DNA of 64,000 bases from Metridium senile (taxonomy: Eukaryota > Cnidaria > Anthozoa > Actiniaria > Metridiidae): assembly GCA_949775045.1 (NCBI GenBank), contig OX459098.1, forward strand, positions 15,051,207 to 15,115,206, read 5' to 3'. Both the position numbers and the translations under genes were made by a program. This document shows positions 22,671 to 34,020 of this stretch, one piece after another. Under the pieces are notes generated by a model, which did not search any database, was not told the DNA's origin, and was given only the letters and a program-made list of their open reading frames with translations. How positions within the stretch are numbered: the first letter of the stretch is position 1; each line of letters opens with the position of its first letter.

Positions 22671-23004
22671 AACGATATCGAATCTGTCATTCTACCTGTG
22701 CATGTTTATTTAAGGTTTTAAAACCGAAATTGAAAAGAAGTGGAGACTACTGCAGTACAATGACAAAACAAAATTACATCAGAGACATATCAAAATTCTG
22801 AGTTTAAACTTCAGGTTGAATCAGTGAAGCATCCAATTGATTATAACTAAAATAACTTGCTGCTCTTGCTGCTCCAGCCCCTAAAAACTTATTTTTCGTA
22901 ACAAAGCAGCCCAGTAAAAATTACACTTGAAGATACAGAGCCACGATGCATAACTGAATTTTGAGAGAGGACCCATAAACGTGCACAAGATTTAGTTTGC
23001 CTTT

Positions 23005-23232
23005 ATAGAAGGCCCAGTGTAAGATTAGCTATGCTAAACTGGTGTCATATCAAATCAAATCAATTTTATTTCACACATTTTCCATGATATTTACATAGTT
23101 AGTAGCATAAAATTAAGTTAAATAGGCTAAAGTATAAAGATAGTTTTAGTGAGGTAGTGCCTAAAGACTAAGTGTATTCTATAAATGCATTTTAAACCTT
23201 CTTTAAATAAAGTTCATCTATCTATCTACCAA
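23005..23232 (+). mobile_element. LINE 3'-end fragments
   Basis: Plus-strand copies of the LINE 3' UTR beginning GCCCAGTGTAAGATTAGC and ending AAACCTTCTTTAAATAAAG plus a TCTA-rich tail. A different 3' UTR segment (CAAATCAAATCAATTTTATT) lies between. No coding sequence. Confidence 0.5.
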
Positions 23233-23673
23233 ACAACATTAGGGCTGTGGCCACACAATTAATACACACATTAATTAACTTAGATTTTTACCACTGTTTA
23301 TGTCATTAGAAATGTGACCTTTTGTCTGTTATTTCAACTTTTTTTAGTTGCTACACTGTATGTTCGTTGTTAAATTAAAACAATCGAATTGAACAGAAGT
23401 TAAACCGAGATGCATAAAATGGTATATAACCTCTGTTTAAAACAATCTGTCCAATGAGATTTGGTTATTTTGTGTGAGGACACAAATTTGACGACATTCA
23501 TGAAATAAACACTTACGTCCAGTCCAGTAAATCTCTTAAATGTGTGCAATATGTCTCCTAAACTAACATTGAAATCAAGTTAACTCTCTGTTTGACCAAA
23601 GCCAATGTCGTCAACCCTAAACCCTAATTTCGTATTTAGCAGTATCTATGCTTAGTTTCAAATGTTCCTTACA
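23233..23673. repeat. Unit spacer downstream of GPCR2
   Basis: AT-rich, with GTGTGAGGACACAAATTTGA and CAACCCTAAACCCTAATTTC shared with the other units. No gene. Confidence 0.6.
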
Positions 23674-24750
23674 TCAAACTTCTCTGAGAGAATCCAATTG
23701 TGTGATCTGTATCACAGAAATGTGGTTGTCCCCAACAGTGCTGGTAGTATTATCCGTCCCTGTAATATCAGCACTTACAGCACGACCAAACGTAATCGTA
23801 CAACAGAGTTTGGAAATCAGTGATTTTAAGTTCTCTCTATAAATATCGTTAAAAATCAAGTAAATAAAGAAGTTGTACGCATAGCTAAAGTGACCAAAAA
23901 GGACAGCAAAAAAACGCAAATTTTTATTTTCGACAATATCTTCAAAATGTAAAATATGAACAATGCTAAAAAAGCCCCAGCTTAGGTACAAAAGGCTAAC
24001 AATGGTTATGGACATTTTGAGAACTTTTTTGTGCTGATGCTGTCTTCTTCTTCTCACAATGTCAGTTTGGTTTCCTGGGGCCTTGCGACGGCGAAGCTTG
24101 CAGACGATAAGTGCGTACAATGTTGTTGTAATAGGGAAAGGAATACCAAAGTTCATAGTAAGTAGCACATAAACATATTTGATGAAAGACCAATTATCAA
24201 CTGGAATACAATAGCTTGAGCTCTTAAATTCTATAAGATCAAAAAAATAGAAATGAGGTGACACTATCATAGCTGAAAAGATCCATACTCCTGGTATGAT
24301 GTATTTTAGTCGAGATCTACTGAATCCTCCTCTCAGTGGATGGGCCACGGCAAAGTACCTATCGACTGCAATAAAAAGACAGCTGAAAGACGATACTGAA
24401 GTCGAAATGTTAGGGACAAAGTAGAACATTTTACATGTTGCTTGTCCCAATATGCCTTTGATAGGCCAATGGAAGTCATTGATGGTCTGCCCTATTATAA
24501 GTGGGGTGAGGAAGAGGATTGCGATGATGTCACTGACAGCCATATTAGCAACCAGAGAATTGGTCGTTGATTTTAGTCGGTCGTCTGTACGGACACAATG
24601 TATAATGAAGATGTTCCCAAACATCGAAACAAGGAAAAGAATAATGTACGCGATCGTTATTGGCAGTTGAGAACCAATCGCTAAGGAAAACGTTCCATTT
24701 GAAGCTGAAGTTGAAGTAAAATTAACGTTTGTTGAAATATTTCCAAACAT
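23674..24750 (-). CDS. GPCR2: class A (rhodopsin-like) receptor, 358 aa, single exon
   Basis: Seven-TM receptor of the plasma membrane; the ligand is unknown. Visible landmarks are N-glycosylation sites at N4 and N10, TM1 FGNIFII (about 31-52), TM2 LVANMAVSD (about 66-84), conserved Cys106 in QATCKM, DRY at 130-132 in AVDRYFAVAHPLR, TM4 Trp156, ECL2 Cys181 and TM5 Pro204. ICL3 is short and basic (RRRKAPGNQTDIVRRRR), TM6 is LYLSWGFFSIV and TM7 is NFFIYLIF. TM6 lacks the usual CWxP proline, and NPxxY is replaced by NFFIY. Length and lack of introns fit lineage-specific cnidarian class A expansions. The ATG at 24748-24750 is shared with all paralogues. The E-box/CCAAT promoter is 150-185 bases upstream. 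I infer a chemosensory or neuropeptide-like orphan receptor without firm evidence. Confidence 0.93.
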   Translation of the reverse strand: MFGNISTNVNFTSTSASNGTFSLAIGSQLPITIAYIILFLVSMFGNIFIIHCVRTDDRLKSTTNSLVANMAVSDIIAILFLTPLIIGQTINDFHWPIKGILGQATCKMFYFVPNISTSVSSFSCLFIAVDRYFAVAHPLRGGFSRSRLKYIIPGVWIFSAMIVSPHFYFFDLIEFKSSSYCIPVDNWSFIKYVYVLLTMNFGIPFPITTTLYALIVCKLRRRKAPGNQTDIVRRRRQHQHKKVLKMSITIVSLLYLSWGFFSIVHILHFEDIVENKNLRFFAVLFGHFSYAYNFFIYLIFNDIYRENLKSLISKLCCTITFGRAVSADITGTDNTTSTVGDNHISVIQITQLDSLREV

Positions 24751-24900
24751 ATTTTAAAATAGGTAATATATGAGGTAATATAAATTGTGAAGTTGTTTGC
24801 TATCTGACGAGTTACTGTTTTGGATAGTAGCTGTTTTAAAACTGGTAAGTGCAAAGCTTAACTTAGTGCCCCTCACGAGAATGTATGCTTTAATTTGCAT

Positions 24901-24933
24901 CACGTGGTAACTCAGGTCTAACACTGATTGGCT
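24901..24933 (-). promoter_or_regulatory. GPCR2 promoter: CACGTG E-box and CCAAT box
   Basis: CACGTG at 24901-24906 and the inverse of AGCCAAT at 24927-24933, 151-183 bases upstream of the ATG. The spacing between the two boxes is conserved in GPCR3, GPCR4 and GPCR5. Confidence 0.6.
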
Positions 24934-24959
24934 GTGCTAACAAAGGGAATAGAATACTG

Positions 24960-26083
24960 CTCTCTTGCGATTAGCAACATTTGGTAATGGAAAGAAAGCC
25001 TCACAAAAACAGCTGGTTTTAAAATAATTAATTCAATTAGACCTTAACTCTTGCCCCAAAATTTTAGATTACAATCTTGCAAAGTAATTTTCTTTCTAAA
25101 GGATGAGCAATACTACGTTTCTTATTAATTGGAATATTCCCGCGATGAAATTATCTTCCAGAAAAAATATAATTGCTTTGGAAAAGCATTGAGGCAAACA
25201 ATTAAGTTGTCTTTCTTCCAAAACGAGTGTATCGGAAAAACATTAGGGCAATCCCAATATGTCTGTTTCCCCAGATAATATATTTTATGAAAATATTGAA
25301 ACGGAAGCTTTATACAATTTGTCATTATATCTTTGCATGATAATTTACGTTTTCCGCTAGTGCTCGAAACAATTTACTTCAAATTGAAAACAAATGCAAA
25401 GACCAACGGGTTACACTACGAACGAGGGATCCTGTTTAATTTCCAGGTCTGAATTGAATGAATCAATTGATTTGAACTAAAAAAATACTTGAAAATAAAG
25501 TTAAATAATGGATTTTTAAAAAAAATGTCACATCGAAGTTTCAACACTTTGTTGTTTGTAGGATTGCGACGACCTGCTTTATGTGAGAGCCGTATCACAA
25601 AATTGTATGGTTTCTGAGTTTATAAGGTATTTTACAAACTAACTATAAATCAATACAACAGGTGTTTGTTTCTTGTTTAATCTCAATTTCATATTTCCCA
25701 GTATAACAATTGAGAAAGCTGTCAATTTCCAAGAAAAGTGGTAGCAAAATAATATAACATCACAGTGACAACAACATTGATAAACGTCGAATTGAACAAT
25801 CCTTTGATAAGGCATAGTTTTAAAGAAAATTGAGCATCAAAATTACTTTCAAGACGGCTAATAAACACACGTTTTTTAATGAAGAAAACTGTCTACAAAT
25901 ATGGGCAGTAAATTGATATTTTTGACGGATAATTTTAATCATACACCTGCAGATAAACAAACAATAATTAGGATATTTAACTAGGGAAATTTCAAAACTT
26001 TGATAACACTTGTGAAATCAAGGGTTGATTTTACTTTATTTGAAGATTACCTATACTCAACCAGCTTTCACTGAAATTATTAT
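24960..26083. repeat. Unit spacer (U3 copy)
   Basis: Non-coding and matched to the spacers at 31380-32008, 59401-60206 and 62880-63678. It includes CTTTGCATGATAATTTACG near 25332, the empty version of the Polinton insertion point. Confidence 0.7.
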
Positions 26084-27371
26084 TCGATGGGCGTAGCCGA
26101 TCGAGTTATAAAATGCAAGCGTTTCTTCGTCGTTTTTTTTGCTGTTACACCGATGTTGATTACCGCTGAAAAGCTGATTGGTGGCTCATATCTCCGATTA
26201 TTTTGTAACCGGCATTGTTTTGTGCCGATTGTGACTCCAAAATCTACGAAAATTAGTTTTTTTGTGATCATTTAGGCTTTTTTAGCCATCACATTTGAGG
26301 CACAATATCAACAATGAAAGCTATGGGAAGTTTTTATAGTATCTTTTTTAGACGGCAAACACTGGTCTCTGCTCGAGTCTGGTCAAATTAGCCGCTTTGA
26401 TCGTGTTTGCATCGTTGCCAACTTTACCATATTTTGATGAAGAAACCCTGCTTAAAACGGCATTGTGATGATCAAAAATCATTACCAGTGGAAAGACAAA
26501 AGCATAATCTGTCACATGAAGAGGATTTTAAGTCATTTTCTGCAACTTAAGAAACAAGAAACAAGAAATAAAAATATGGCGACACACAATCTTCGTGACA
26601 ATATATACAAACTCAGAAATATCTTCAAACTGATCATAACAAAATGGCATCGGATCTTTGATGGACATTGAGTTATACATTGACATAATTAGAACAAATC
26701 AAAGTACATGCTTTGTAAAAATGAATATTGTATTCAGTATCTTAACCGTTGTTGTTGGAATTTTGCTTCCGAATTTAACATGCACGATATTGCTCATTGA
26801 ACTTCTCCTAGATGTATTCTTAATCATATTTTGCTATCTTTTATGACTTGGATGCTTTCTACTCATGTTTTCATTTGTTTCTAGCGTTTAATTCGTACAA
26901 AATACGACCGTTGAAATCTAATTACGCATGCAAATTCAAGGCCATTCATTGTCACGCAACACCTTGCGTTACTCGTATTAAAATACAACACAAACGATAG
27001 TGATTATTTGTTTATTTTGAGAAAATCTTAAGCGTTTTTGTACATATTAATTAACCAATTTCTTTCTTTTTATTTATGTCTCAAGATATGAAAATATGAA
27101 ACACTTTTAATGTTTTTTAAGACATCAATCAATGGATCAAAACACAAAGCGGGCTAAGATGTCTAGAATAAAAGACAACACTGGCTCAGTTGTCTCCTTG
27201 GATAATAACATTTACTTACGGTATTTGTGTTTTAGAATAGGTTTTAAATATTTAATATGCCTGTATTACAGTGTCATTGGTTTGCTCATGACTTGCTGAA
27301 TTTGCTTCAGCCAGTGCCTATGTAGCCTGATTTTATCTAGCACATCGAGTACACGCTAGACGAGCGTCTAG
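26084..27371 (+). mobile_element. Complete copy Z1 of a Helentron-like non-autonomous element
   Basis: Units U4 and U5 read straight through GAAATTATTGTTCATAAAATT, whereas here 1.29 kb lies inside that TT. The left end reads ATTCGATGGGCGTAGCC; the right end is the 16-base palindrome CTAGACGAGCGTCTAG. Insertion at a T-T dinucleotide without a clear longer duplication plus a terminal hairpin resembles Helentrons (Helitron relatives), but there is no Rep/helicase ORF. Copies Z0 (1-1210), Z2 (39401-42230) and Z3 (60207-60400) are related. Confidence 0.55.
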
Positions 27372-27842
27372 TTGTTCATAAAATTGTATCCGGGATGGAT
27401 ATTTTATATACATTTTTGTTAATACCCTAGTTGAATTTGGGTTCAAATATAAATAGTCGACTTTATGATTAAAATATTCTATTTATATACAGAAAGCTGA
27501 TGTTTATTTACTAAGTGTTACATTGGATAACTGTAACATATTTTACTGGGACTGCCGCTTTTTGCAGGAATGGCCACAATGTTTTGGTTGCCTATTTTGG
27601 AACACGGGAGGGTCGAATATTTTTGTTCTTGGTTATTTTCTGAGGAGGTCGTCAAGTTAAAACTGTTTTATATGAACTTTCGATCAACCTGATATCACCT
27701 TCGAACGGCTGTCAGCTTAAAGTTTCCGGAAGAACATGCTCCAGACCCCCTGCCTTGTTGTAAGACAGCTACGGTTTGAGAGAAAATGAGAGTGTAGGAA
27801 ACCAGATTGAGTTCGTGCGCTCGACAATGACGAGAACGTGTT
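27372..27842. repeat. Unit spacer before the minisatellite (U3 copy)
   Basis: Non-coding. It contains GGAATGGCCACAATGTTTTG and GATATCACCTTCGAACGG. In U1 the solo LTR is inserted at the equivalent of about 27633. Confidence 0.6.
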
Positions 27843-28590
27843 TGATACTATCATCAAGCAGGGTTTTAGACCAATCAACACACGCGTACTATCCCAAATA
27901 TGCTATAAACTCTCATCAAGCACAATTTTAGACCAATCAACGCACGCGTACTATCCCAAATATGTTATTAACGTTAACTCTCATCAAGCACGGTTTTAGA
28001 CCAATCAACGCACGTGTACTATACCAAATATGTTATAAACTCTCATCAAGCACGGTTTTAGACCAATCAACGCACGTGTACTATACCAAATATGTTATAA
28101 ACTCTAATCAAGCACGGTTTTAGACCAATCAACGCACAAGAACTATCCCAAATATGTTATAAAATCTCCTCAGGCACGGTTTTAGACCAATCAACGCACG
28201 AGTACTATCCCAAATATGTTATAAACTCTCATCAAGCACGGTTTTAGACCAATCAACGCACAAGTACTATCCCAAATATGTTATAAACTATCATCAAGGA
28301 GGTTTTAGACCAATCAACGCACGCGTACCATCCCGAATATCTTATAAACTCTCGTTAAGCTCGGTTTCCGACCAATCAAAGCACGCGTTCTATTACCATC
28401 ATCATTATCATTGTTTCCCGAATATCTTATAAACTCTCGTTAAGCTCGGTTTCCGACCAATCAAAGCACGCGTTCTATTACCATCATCATTATCATTGTT
28501 TCCCGAATATCTTATAAACTCTCGTTAAGCTCGGTTTCCGACCAATCAAAGCACGCGTTCTATTACCATCATCATTATCATTGTTTCCCG
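27843..28590. repeat. Expanded 62-bp minisatellite plus an 85-bp derivative array (U3)
   Basis: About eight copies of the 62-bp unit (27843-28334) followed by three near-identical copies of an 85-bp unit (starts 28335, 28420, 28505) that joins the 62-bp core to ACCATCATCATTATCATTG. The longer unit must have arisen by amplifying the array edge. Every copy has a CCAATCA. Confidence 0.9.
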
Positions 28591-28664
28591 TTCGGCGCGT
28601 GATCGGCTTTGGGGCGTGATATTGCTTGGAGCAAGGGAACCTACGCTCCAACAACCGCGTGAAG

Positions 28665-29510
28665 TCCTTTTTATTTATTATTATTTTTATTTTTATTTTT
28701 AATGATATTTAAACAGGTTGCCCCATTTAGCATGGCTGGTTTAAATGGGGACCTGTATTACTAAATCTAACAATACAAACATTAAATACAAATATGGTAA
28801 CACAATATGAAAAGGAGAAAACGAAAAGAAATTACAAAGATTTGAAGTGGCATTTTAATCCGGTTTTGAATTTTGAATAAATTAGTTTCGTTTCTAATTT
28901 TGGCGGCCAGGAGATTCCACGTTTTGACTGCGTTAATCCGGAAAGAGCTCTGATATTTAGGGGTACGGGCTAGCGGCAGTCTCAGAAGATCCCTATTTCG
29001 AGTGTAATACTTATGTATGTCTGATGAAAAATTGAATTCGTTTAGTAGATAAGATGGGGCTAGGTTACTGATACATTTGTGGACTAGTAGACAGATATTA
29101 TGTGATCTTCTAGACTGTAGAGATGACCAAGAGAAAGTATTACCCACATCAATCTGGTCAGTTGATTTGTACCCCCTCTATGACTCTGGCTGCACGACGT
29201 TGTAATTTGTCTAGATAGCCTTTGTTGACTTTCCCGCAGCTATCCCAGACGGCACTACAGTAGTCATAGAGGGGTAAAATCATAGCATCGTAAAGTGTGA
29301 TGCATTCCTCCCTGGAAATGACCTTACGAGCTTTCCTCAACATGTCTATCCGTGCTGAAATTTTCGAGGTAATGTAGTCGATGTGATCATTCCAAGAGAG
29401 GCATGAATCAAGCATTAATCCTAAGTACTTGAATTGATAGACTCTTTCAAAAAGAGAGTCACGTGCTTTAATTGTAAAATCATTGACTTTAGATAGCCTT
29501 TGATTGATTG
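28665..29510 (-). pseudogene. LINE-b RT fragment, unit U3 copy
   Basis: Uninterrupted version of the fragment split in U0. The RT C-terminus spans 29158-29415 (YDAMILPLYDYCSAVWDSCG, LQRRAARVIEG) and 28782-29147 (HKCISNLAPSYLLNEFNF, RINAVKTWNLLAAKI), with a break between them. The 3' UTR and (TTA)-rich tail end at about 28665. It is 5'-truncated where a (GATT)n LINE tail begins at about 29503. Confidence 0.8.
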
Positions 29511-30210
29511 ATTGATTAATGAACTTTATTTAAAGAAGGCTTAAAAAGTATTCACAAAATACACCACTTTAGCAAAGCTAATTTTACACTGGGACTGTAT
29601 TTATGTATTTATACACGATTTTTGTTTTGTTTCGAACAACACTCAGAAACGTCATTGCTCAACTGCGACGTTAAATTAAAATTGATCTAAGGCAGACATA
29701 ACAAAACGCAGACGCCGTTTTTAAGCCCGTTGCCTTCTAAATATGTTGATGTAATTTTAAGCGTCATAGAGTGCGCACTTCTTGACATCGAACATTTTGA
29801 ATAAGGTACGGTCAATTTTCATTTCTTAGCTAATAACGTCTGAAAATCATTAAAAACAAACTGTTAATTTAACCATAGCTAGTTGCTATGCTCGTTGTTA
29901 TAATTGTAAAACAATCGAATTAATTATATAAATAAAAGTTAATCGGAGCGCCAACCCATGGTATATACCAACTGTTTATAACAAACGAAATAAACACGTA
30001 CGTCCAGTACAATAAAGTTCGTATATGCGACTACAGTTAATTGGTTAACTAAACTTAAACATAACTTGAGTTAAAATATTGTCTCTAAACTAACGTTAAA
30101 CTCAAGTTAAATCTCTGTTTGACTTAACGTCAACGTTTGACTTAACGTCAACCCTAGACCCTAATTGCGTATTTAGCAGTATCTATGCTTACTTTCAAAT
30201 GCGCCTTACA
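29511..30210. repeat. LINE 3' tail and spacer downstream of GPCR3
   Basis: 29511-29600 is a minus-strand LINE 3' end. From 29675 to 30180 there is unit spacer with the duplicated TTTGACTTAACGTCAAC near 30118-30150. No coding sequence seen. Confidence 0.5.
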
Positions 30211-31151
30211 TCAAACGTCTCTGAGAAAATCCAATTGTGTGATCTGTATCACAGAAATCTGGTTGTCCCCAACAGTGCTGATGGTATTGTGCGTCCCTGT
30301 AATATCAGAACTTACAGCACGACTAAAAGTAATCTTACAACAGAGTTTGGAAATCAGTGATTTGAAGTTCTCTCGATAAATATCGTTAAAGATCAAGTAA
30401 ATAATGAAGTTGTAGGCATAGCTAGAGTGGCCCAAAAGCAAAGTCTTCTTCTTCTCACAATGTCAGTTTGGTTTCCTGGGGCCTTGTGACGACGAAGCTT
30501 GTAGACGATAAGTGCGTACAAAGTTGTTATGATAGGGAAAGGAATACCAAAGTTCAAAGTAAGTAGCACATAAAAATATTTGTAGAAAGACCAATTATCA
30601 ACTAGAGCACAATAGGTTGAGCTCATAAATTCTATAAGATCAAAAAAATAGAAATGAGGTGATACTATCATAGCTGAAAAGATCCATATTCCTGGTATGA
30701 TGTATTTTAGTCGAGATCTACTGAGTCCTCCTCTCAGTGGATGGGCCACAGCCAAGTACCTATCGACTGCAATGAAAAGACAGCTAAAAGACGATACTGC
30801 AGTCGAAACGTTAGGAGGAAAGTAAAACATTTTACACGTTGCCTGTCCCAATATGCCTTTGATAGGCCAATGGATGCCATTGATGAGCAGCCCAATATTA
30901 AATGAGGCGACTAAATGGATTGCGATGAGGTCACTGACAGCTATATTAGCAACCAGAAAATTGGTCGTTGATTTTAGTTGGTCTTTTGTACGGACACAAT
31001 GTATAATGAAGACATTCCCAAACATCGAAACAATGCAAAGAATAATGTAACCGATCATTTTTGGCAGCTGAGAACCAATTTCTAATAAAACCTTTCCATT
31101 TGAAGATGAAGTTGAGGTAAAATTAACGTTTGTTGAAATATTTCCAAACAT
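30211..31151 (-). pseudogene. GPCR3: class A receptor broken by a 136-bp deletion
   Basis: The first 252-aa frame (30393-31151) keeps TM1-TM5, with FGNVFIIHCV, IAVSDLIAIH, Cys in QATCKMF, DRY and FGIPFPIITTLYAL. It then runs out of frame after IVRRRR. The remaining C-terminus (30211-30441: SYAYNFIIYLIFND to the tail) is in another frame. Alignment with the nearly identical GPCR4 shows that bases equivalent to 44709-44844 are missing, which removes TM6. The joint has one base of homology (G). Loss of TM6 and the frame means no functional receptor. The promoter remains. Confidence 0.93.
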
Positions 31152-31280
31152 ATTCTAAAAAGAAGAAATATAAATTGCTAGTAGATGACGAGTTACTGTT
31201 TTGGATAGTAGCAGCCTGTTTGGAAACTTGTTAATGCAAAACTTAACTTAGTGCCCCTTACCAGAATGTATACTTTGCAT

Positions 31281-31313
31281 CACGTGGTAACTCAGGTTTA
31301 ACACTGATTGGCT
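31281..31313 (-). promoter_or_regulatory. GPCR3 promoter: CACGTG E-box and CCAAT box
   Basis: CACGTG at 31281-31286 and inverse AGCCAAT at 31307-31313, about 130-160 bases upstream of the pseudogene ATG. Confidence 0.5.
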
Positions 31314-31379
31314 CTACAAACAAAGGGAATAGAATGTTTCGCTATTGAGATTAGGTACTTTTTATAATGGAAAGAAAGC

Positions 31380-32008
31380 CTCACAAAAACAGCTGGTTTT
31401 AAAATAATTAGTTCAATTAGACCTTACCTCTTGCCCCAATATTATAAAATTACAATCTTGCAAAGTAATTTTCTTTCTAAAGGGTGAGCAATATTACGTT
31501 TCTTATTAATTGGAATATCCCCGCGACGACATTATCTTCCAGAAAAATATAATTGCATTGAAAAAGAGGCAAACAATTAAGTTGTCATGTCTTTCTTCCA
31601 AAACGAGTGTATCGGAAAAACATTAGGGCATTCTCAATACGTTTGTTGATATTTTTTTATTATATTATCTGAAAATAATGAAACGGCATACAGCTTTATC
31701 CAATCTGTCATTATATCTTTGCATGATAATTTACGTTTTCTGCTAATGCTCGAAACAATTTACTTCAAATTGAAAACAAATACAAAGACCAACGGGTTAC
31801 ACTACGAACGAGGGATCCTGTTTAATTTTCAGGTGTAAATTGAATGAATCGATTGATTTGGATTAAAAAAATAATTGAAAATGAACTTAAATAATGGATT
31901 TTTAAAAAAAGAATGTCACATCGAAGATTTCAAGATTTTTGGTCGTGCTGTAAGTGCTTGGATGGACAATACAGGACGGACAGTAGAGGGACTGCCCGTA
32001 CCACCAGC
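31380..32008. repeat. Unit spacer (U4 copy)
   Basis: Non-coding. CTTTGCATGATAATTTACG near 31718 is the empty Polinton site. The block ends at AGC (32006-32008), the duplicated target of the CACTA-like element. Confidence 0.7.
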
Positions 32009-32479
32009 CACTGGACGAAAAATTGGATTCACAGCAGTGTGAATGTGTAGTGAATGTGCTGTGAATATCATATTCAACCACATTCCATCATATTCACACT
32101 AACGCGAATATGATCTTCACTACGTATTCACACCATTAAGTGAAGACGTTGAATACCTTTTTCACATTACATTCACATATTAGTGAAGATGATGTGAATA
32201 TTGAATTAGCATCATATTCACCCCATAGGTGAACTTATTGCAAACACTGTTTTCACTTCATATTCACTTCAGTATAATTTGATGCATATATCATTTTTAC
32301 TCGTACTCTTTCTCTCGTGAATATGATGTGAATGTTGAATTAGCATCATATTCACCCCATAGGTGAACTTATTGCAAACACCGTTTACACTTTATATTCA
32401 CTTCGGAATAATTTGATGCAAATATCATTTTTACTCGTATTATTTCTCACGTGAATATGATGTGAATGAATTAATCAAT

Positions 32480-33390
32480 CAGGTCGGATATAGCGGATAA
32501 TACTTTATTTCATAAAACCATAATCAGTTACAACTTTAAATTAAGACACATGAATGGAAACTAGAGAGTAAACTAGTATAGGCCGCGGGTCTAACAGAAA
32601 TATACATGTCTAACAGCAGTTTAGCCTAACAGACATTTGGCTGGCGCCATACAACGCCGTTCAACGGTAGAAACATTGTCGAACAAATCTACATCAAAAT
32701 TAATACTACTTAACCCTAAACAGTTCAAACAAGTAATATTAACCTTCTAGTAAATCTTTGTCCCTGCTTAGTGTGTCATCTGGCTAGACTATAGAATACC
32801 CCGTCACTCCTTAGACATCCACTACGGTTGCACTCCGTGGTCCGCAGTCAGATACCACAGGAAACCCATAACGACTAAAGCTGAACTTGGGGGCAAAGTG
32901 TTCATTACATATTTGATAATATACTTATTATAACCGTAATCAATATGATATAGTCTACTTGAAAGTTGTGTGTAAGGACTGCTACCGCAGTCCGCAGTCC
33001 GCAGTCTGGCACATTAACACAGGAACCCCAAATACAGTATAAGATCCAGTTGCATAGTCTACTTCAAAGTTGTGTGTAAGGACTGCTACCGCAGTCCGCA
33101 GTCACGCACATGAACGATTACCAGTCCTTTCGCTACTTCGCACTTTCGCTACCAGTACATTCGCTACTGAAAAAGTTCTTTCGCTACCTTGTCAATGGTT
33201 TTTTCGTTACTTACTCACAGTATGACTAAATATATCAAAGTTTCATAGTTAAAAAGTCGCAATGAAGCTGGTGGAGTTATAAGATTGTGATTTTGTGGTA
33301 ATCATCAAAAGAATTTACACATTTTAGATAAACATTTGATATTTACAGCCCGAGTCGAATCGTCGATTGATTATGTAATTTAAGCACTCA
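32480..33390. repeat. Interior of the CACTA-like element, left part
   Basis: Non-coding. Two copies of GGACTGCTACCGCAGTCCGC occur near 32980 and 33080 as inverses of the 95-bp tandem repeat core, and a short TTTCGCTAC repeat lies at 33125-33200. Nothing gene-like was found. Confidence 0.45.
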
Positions 33391-33394
33391 AATA

Positions 33395-34020
33395 TATCAC
33401 TTTGCCGTTCTCAAAACTCTCGCAATACTTAAACTCCCATCGGACCTTGCGCGCACTACGGGACTGCGGACTGCGGTAGCACTCAAATACACCTAATCCA
33501 AAAAACGTTGTCTGGTCCGCCGCACAGTCCTCGCGCCAAGACTGGGAAAGATATTGGTTATATCTAATCAGTAATTAATTTATTTGCATGTTCACATTCT
33601 AGTGTGGTACTTTTTTCAACGAAATAGTGTTATGCCTACTTTTATTTTCTTGTTTTATCACTCTCATCAAAATATTCACTGTGTTTTCCTTCACGGTCTT
33701 GGCGCGAGGACTGTGCGGCGGACATGACAACGTTTTTTGGATTAGGTGTATATCACTTTGCCGTTCTCAAAACTCTCGCAATACTTAAACTCCCATCGGA
33801 CCTTGCGCGCACTACGGGACTGCGGACTGCGGTAGCACTCAAATATATCACTTTGCCGTTCTCAAAACTCTCACAATACTTAAACTCCCATCGGACCTTG
33901 CACGCACTACGGGACTGCGGACTGCGGTAGCACTCAAATATATCACTTTGCCGTTCTCAAAACTCTCACAATACTTAAACTCCCATCGGACCTTGCGCGC
34001 ACTACGGGACTTTGTCGTTC
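33395..34020. repeat. 95-bp tandem repeat, about four copies, split by a MITE
   Basis: Copies start at 33395, 33751, 33846 and 33941 with TATCACTTTGCCGTTCTC. The core GACTGCGGACTGCGGTAGC is GC-rich. The first copy is separated from the rest by the MITE at 33490-33748. The apparent 68-aa frame over this array is a repeat artefact. Confidence 0.85.
33490..33748. mobile_element. 259-bp MITE with TA target duplication (Tc1/mariner-like)
   Basis: TIRs of about 50 bp start CACCTAATCCAAAAAACG and end with the inverse. TA is duplicated (33488-33489 and 33749-33750), and the unfilled site AAATATATCAC is present in the adjacent tandem copies. Confidence 0.85.

Noticed and set aside
26087..26275. Pair of opposing ~62-aa ORFs at the start of copy Z1
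   Set aside because: Short, overlapping on both strands, no similarity to known proteins and not conserved in copies Z0 and Z2.
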